A stretch of 64,000 nucleotides of DNA, taken from Strigamia acuminata (taxonomy: Eukaryota > Arthropoda > Chilopoda > Geophilomorpha > Linotaeniidae). Below, piece after piece: positions 59,001 through 64,000 of the stretch. The notes beneath the pieces are model-generated. The model did no database searches and was not told the origin of the DNA. It saw nothing but the letters and a program-made list of their open reading frames with translations. The stretch covers positions 34,374,427 through 34,438,426 of the forward strand of contig OX442315.1 of assembly GCA_949358305.1 (NCBI GenBank), read 5' to 3'. Each line of letters begins with the position of its first letter. The first letter of the stretch is position 1. The position numbers and the translations under genes are program-made.

Positions 59001-59469
59001 TGACATCGGTTGCAGTTTAATTCTATTAAAAACGTGGCGGATCAAGCGTTGCGCTGCCAAGGTTGTTTTTTTTTTTTGTTTTTTTTTTTTTTTTTTGGTA
59101 TTGGAAAAGTTGCCACAAGTAATAAGGATGAGGGAATCAAGTGTGTTAATATCAAATGTAAGAAGAACCGCAAAATAATAGCGGTAGTGGTGGTGGAACA
59201 TCCGTTTCCAATTGGGTTTTAAACGGCCACTGTGTATGCCCGTGAAGGATAAAAGGATAAGACTTGTTTCTGTTTTGGTAGTTCAAGCAGTGAAACATAA
59301 CGTGTGGGCCGTTATTGCACATTTCTAATACAGAATTTGATTTTTCCATTGCAAAAATAAATTCTCTTAATTTAAAAATGTCCTTCTAAAGTACAAAAAT
59401 GCATTTTTTGTTTGTTCAATAAACTATTTTTAAGGTCTAAAAATTCTTTTTTGATTCAATCTTGCACTT

Positions 59470-60100
59470 TTCAGATTCAATAATGCACTTTAGTGGGTTC
59501 TTAGAGTCCAATAATGCATTTTTAGGGCCCAGCTATGCATTTTAGATTCAATAAAGCACTTTTTAGGTCCAATAATGCATTTTTAGGAATAAGAAATGAA
59601 TTTTTTGGGTCCAGAAATGCATTTTTAGGGTCCAGAAATGCATTTTCAGGGTCCAGAAATGCACTTTTGAGGTTCAATAATGCATTTTTGAGGTCCAGTA
59701 GTGGGTTCTTAGGGTCCAATAATGCATTTTTAGGGTCCAGCTAAGCATTTTTTGATTCAACAAAACACTTTTTAGGTCCAATAATGCATTTTTAGGGTCC
59801 AGAAATGCAATTTTTAGCTTCAAAATGCACTTTTGAGGTCCAGAAATGCAATTTGTAGCTTCAAAATGCACTTTTGAGGTCCAATAATGCATTTTTGAGG
59901 TCCAATAATGCATTTTTGAGGTCCAATAATGCATTTTTGAGGTCCAATAATGCATTTTTGAGGTCCAATAATGCATTTTTGAGGTCCAGTAATGCATTTT
60001 TGAGGTTCAATAATGCATTTTTGAGGTCCAATAATGCATTTTTGAGGTCCAATAATGCATTTTTGAGGTACAATAATGCATTTTTAGATTCAATAATGCA
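59470..60100. repeat. ~22-bp minisatellite
   Basis: About 25 units of the type AATGCATTTTTGAGGTCC with aat linkers. It is most regular at 59880-60070, with degenerate units to the left. Confidence 0.92.
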
Positions 60101-60489
60101 ATTTTACACCTTCAGTAATTAAACCTTACATGTACAAAATGTGCTGAATGTTTATTCTCTTAAATAAACATTCAGCACGTTCACCACATGAGACCAAACA
60201 GTGGAATTGTTACGAAAATGCAGTCGTGGAATCCCAAACTTTTAAGCTCTTTGTAAACTGCAGCCCTGCAGGGCGACAAATATGGGAAGCCAGCGGAAAT
60301 GGCAAAATCAAATCAGTTTGAAACCAAAATGCAAACCCTTTTCATTCTTCCCCTCTCCTTTTAGTGACTTCAATCAACACTCATTCCCTCGAGGCCTCGC
60401 CTCATTTGAATAAAAATTTCACCAGATTTTTTTTTCCTTTCCTTTCCCTCTTTTTCCATCATCTCCTCCCCCCCCACTTCCCTCCCCCG

Positions 60490-60790
60490 CTTTTTACGTA
60501 ACAAGGCTAATTAGCGCAAAGTCTTTTCACGACGTGTTTGCGGGTGGCATTTAAGGAGACTCCTCGCTGGGAAACAGAATTGGTACGAGTGTAATATAGG
60601 ATACATTCGAGTCGGCGGTTTCGAGCCCTCGGGCTGTCGATGGGTCTTCCATCTTGTGATGGTGTCGTGTCGTCGTCCCTGTTTCGGACACTGGTCTCCA
60701 TGGGTACGTCGGTGCAACTATTGTGGCATTGTGGAACGTGCAAGGGAGCTGTCGCTAGCACAAAAGCCACGTGGATGTGCCTTCAGGTCG
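60490..60790. promoter_or_regulatory. Unique GC-richer patch
   Basis: Begins with the palindrome gctaattagc (homeodomain-type core). No open frame supported. Confidence 0.2.
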
Positions 60791-62502
60791 GAATAAAGAA
60801 TTTTTCATTAATTTTTCCGTTTTTTTATTTTTATTTTTTGAGGATTTTTTCTTCTTGGGTTTGTATTTTTTTGATCTAAATGTTTTATTTAGAAGATGTA
60901 ATTTTATTTTTGTTGTTTAGTTCAATGAATAAATTAATAGTTGTTGGTTTTTAATCGTTTTTAGTCACTTTTTACGTGAAATAACAAAACAGAAATGGCC
61001 GATCAGTGGTTACTTGGTTACGGCGCTCCAATGGATTTTTAGATATGTTTAGGATTATTGATTCGTGTTTAATCGAAATTAAAACAAAAATTTTAAAAAT
61101 ATTCCTGTAAAAAAAATATCTTTATTTTCAATAAAAAAGGGAAATTAAATATATAAAATTGTTAAATTTTATCGTGTAATAACAAACTCTGGCAACAGGT
61201 GGACTTGGCGCATGATAAACGGACTACACGCGAGGCTTATTCCGAATGATTGTACGAATCGAGGTAAGAAAATTGAATTAAAATCCCACAAAAACGAATT
61301 TATTTCCTTAAAACACGAATTTATATTCTTTAAAAAACATCAAATTCTTATTTCCCATTGACATAAACCACTCCAAAAACCAAAACTCGAAAATAGCCAA
61401 AATATTGATAAAAAATGCCCTGAATGTTCGACTTATTACCGAGTGGGACAAAAAAAAAGATCCCCGATGAGATATTTGATAAAACCCTTGAGCCTGAGAG
61501 CAGCAGCAGCCATTTTATTTGATCACCATTAACTTCTTCCCCCTATTTAAATCTTTAATTTTTAATTTTATTTATTTCCACCCGTTTTTTTTCCTCATTC
61601 GCTTATAAAAAGTAAAATTATATGAAAAATGTCAAGAGATTTCTTTGTGCCAGTCTTTAATTCCTTTCTGGACGCTTAGGGTGGGCAGGAGCATTTTTCT
61701 TTCACATAACAGAAATGGGGTTGCATGCACATTGCATCATTAAAGGTGATGCTACTTGTCTCCCATCAACACAATTTATAATTGCGCAGGGAATGGAACA
61801 TAAAACTTGCAAAGAATTTGGGAAGGGGGGAAAAGGAAATTTAAAGTCCCAACTTAATATTTGTAAATTGTAATTTAGATTTGGTTGGTGTCTTAAGTTT
61901 GGCAACTTTTTCAACCGAATGTGTTTATTGTAGATGATAAAAATCAAGAGGGAAAAATAATGCGGAACACAGGTGCCGAGGAATACATGTGTACAGAGAG
62001 ATAACGAGGGAAACGCGTTTAGCTTTGTTTTGCGCATGTAAACAACCCACCATGTGACATCATCGGCGCCAAAATGGAGGACAAACTCGGTAGGTTGATT
62101 TATTTTATTTTATTTTATTGATTTATTGATTTATGGCAAAATGTGTGCTCGATTATGATCAACAGAAAATCTTTGTACGTCGATTAGAATAAAATCGGCA
62201 TTTTTCCATATTCGGTCGGAATTCGACAGAGGGTCAGAGGCCATCTTGGATTTCGACCTTATTGGTGACTGGCGAGTGGCGCTAAGGTTTTAATTCTGCG
62301 CATGCGCAACCAACGACTCGCTAACTCATGAATTTTGGAATAAGTGACCCCAATTAACCTTGCTTTTATGTGATTATCTAATTAATTTAAAATTTCCTCG
62401 GTCACTAGGGCCCCGGGTTCCAAAAATATCTATAAGACGCTGGCTCGACCAATGGGACTACAGATTGTAAAGTGCCTTTTTGACTGCAACTAGAGTATAG
62501 AA
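60791..62502. other. Intergenic DNA; one possible first exon
   Basis: At 62074-62089 an ATG in good context (gccaaaATGG) reads MEDKL and runs into a GTAGGT donor, like a short first coding exon. No following exon was identified. Nothing else seen. Confidence 0.25.
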
Positions 62503-62657
62503 CAGCGGTCGGCAACATCAGGCGGAAGGTCGAAACTTGGACCGCGGTGACGTTTTAGCGACGTTTTCCCCTCGATTTTTAAGTGTTTTTTTTCTGGACC
62601 TCGATAAAAATTTTCAATAGTATCTGGACCCCACTTAAAATTACTTGCCGACCCCCG
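62503..62657. mobile_element. Short hAT-type MITE, relative of 43912-45268
   Basis: Ends cagcggtcggcaac / cttgccgacccccg. Inner sequence (ggacctcgataaaaattttc) matches the larger element in reverse orientation. Flanks GTATAGAA / ATCTAGAA share six of eight bases. Confidence 0.8.
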
Positions 62658-63640
62658 ATCTAGAAAGTGCATTTTTTTAACCGGTTTGATCACAGGGGCC
62701 CCCTAAATGTCCCACAAGTAAAAAGGCTGAGATTGTCTCACAATTGTTAAAAATTTAAACAAAAAAAAAAGAAACTGGAATAAAAAAAATGGCAAACAGC
62801 AAGTAATGAATTGAACATGACATTGGTTGACGTTCCACTGCTGCGCGCTGTACATGCCAGGAATTTCGCATAAATATCGCGCATACGTCGTCGCTTTCTG
62901 CATCGAGCAAGCCGAGCCAAAGGAAGCTGTCGCGCGTCGGCGGAGCTCAGTAACGCGAGACTCGAGACCCCCCGGTGCGAGTCTGCTTGTGGTACACGCG
63001 CGTCTGTGTGTGGGCTTCTTGAGGATTGGGTGGCAGTGAAGCCACTGTGACGGAGGGTTGGGAGGAATAGAAGTTTATTCAGTTGCGAAATGTGGATAAG
63101 ATCTTTTTTATGTTTGGCGAGAATTCTTGCGAGCGGGTTTTTGCTCGCTCGCCTTTCTTCGCCGCCCGAGTTGGTGGAGCGGCGAACGCGAACGCCAGCA
63201 GATATTTGGTTGGGCCGAGTGAGTGATGAGTGGTGGTTGCAGCGTTTCTAAACTGCAGCACATCACTCTCTGCACGTGAGAAAAGTCAAAAAGTAGGGGG
63301 GATTGGTTCAAAGTGGGCTTGGAGCCAAGTGCTTCATCTTGCTCGTTTCGTTTTTCCTTTCGTGCCAACAGGACAGGACGCCATAAAACTTAGCAACGGC
63401 GCTCTCTCTCTCTCTCTCCGCCAGCACATGTGCGTGGCACAACTGCCTGGCTTCTGGCTTGGCTTGGCTTGTCGTCTTAGGTTTTTTTTTCTTTTTGTTT
63501 TGGAATTTATGTTATGGTCATTTTGTGTTAGGTGTTATGGAATGAATAATTAATTTTTTTTGAATGGGTTCATTAAATTTCACATTTGAATGACGATTTA
63601 TTTATTTTTTAATCGTTTAAAAATATTCGTTATGTAGAAA
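62658..63640. other. Intergenic DNA, partly CpG-rich
   Basis: 62820-63240 is CpG-rich, and a CT microsatellite lies at 63402-63418. No gene supported. Confidence 0.3.
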
Positions 63641-64000
63641 TTTGCGTGTAAAAATGGGCGATAAATGCAGTTTTGGACTTGAAAATAGCCAATATGGTGC
63701 AAATTTGCACATAAAAATGGGCAATATGTGCAAATTTGCATCTAAAAATGCACAAAATGGACAATTTGCAGTTATAAATGCACAAAATGGACAATTTGCA
63801 ATTATAAATGCACAAAATGGACAATTTGCACTTATAAATGCACAAAATGGACAATTTGCATCTAAAAATGCACAAAATGGACAATTTGCACATAAAAATG
63901 CACATAAATTTGCACTAAATAAGTGCAATTTGCACATAAAAATGGCCAATATGTGCAAATGTGCAGATAAAAATGCACAAAATTGCAATTTGCATCTAAA
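63640..64000. repeat. ~30-bp minisatellite, continues past the window
   Basis: Units of the type aaatgcacaaaatggacaat with ttgca(c/t)ttat linkers. Most regular at 63740-63900. Confidence 0.9.

Noticed and set aside
59522-60122. Repetitive open frames on both strands (NALLDLK, NNAFLRS)
   Set aside because: Same cause: the ~22-bp minisatellite.
63617-63988. Cysteine-rich repeated frame (ANCPFCAFI)
   Set aside because: Minisatellite artefact; regular unit, no start context, runs off the window.

Overview
The window is animal nuclear DNA. It is AT-rich, its genes are split by short GT-AG introns, and its gene set is metazoan. It looks like a marine-type invertebrate: a Neverland/DAF-36 sterol desaturase sits beside SYCP3, SNAPIN and DENND1 orthologues. 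A tunicate or another invertebrate deuterostome or lophotrochozoan would fit, but the species cannot be named from sequence alone. About half of the window is transposable elements, often nested in one another.

Layout. 1-5070 is a compact block of four genes in alternating orientation: RABL6 (minus, 3' part outside the window), SYCP3 (plus), ALAD (minus) and SNAPIN (plus). 5071-14177 holds the SNAPIN 3' region, then a broken paralogue of an unrecognised small membrane protein (plus), then a cleaner paralogue on the minus strand. The broken copy is cut by a 1.3-kb element with 9-bp target duplications, by a 155-bp hAT-type element with 8-bp duplications, and by a perfect palindrome. 14178-42938 is one gene, DENND1 (connecdenn), with 20 constitutive coding exons giving 835 codons, plus one 74-nt cassette exon that would truncate the protein.

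The large intron of DENND1 (21971-37622) holds a complete 12.3-kb Ty3/gypsy LTR retrotransposon (22783-35119), antisense to the gene. It lies inside a MITE that itself lies inside another MITE. Its LTRs look identical, so insertion is recent. It has a proline-tRNA-type primer site, gag, a textbook -1 frameshift signal, and pol. Downstream of pol is a third gene in the env position: three exons with phase-consistent GT-AG junctions, about 819 codons, GC-rich, preceded by two consensus CRE sites, and resembling no envelope or other family I recognise. I consider this third gene the most novel item in the window.

42939-49483 is repeat-rich, including a three-level nest of transposons. 49484-55043 is a seven-exon Rieske oxygenase of the Neverland/DAF-36 type (cholesterol 7-desaturase). 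55044-64000 has no convincing complete gene. It holds several ~20-30-bp minisatellites and CpG-rich patches that could be promoters or regulatory DNA of a neighbouring gene.

The cellular genes are unrelated housekeeping or germline functions: small GTPase, meiotic chromosome axis, haem synthesis, lysosome/synaptic vesicle positioning, Rab35 activation and sterol metabolism. They appear to be neighbours rather than a pathway.
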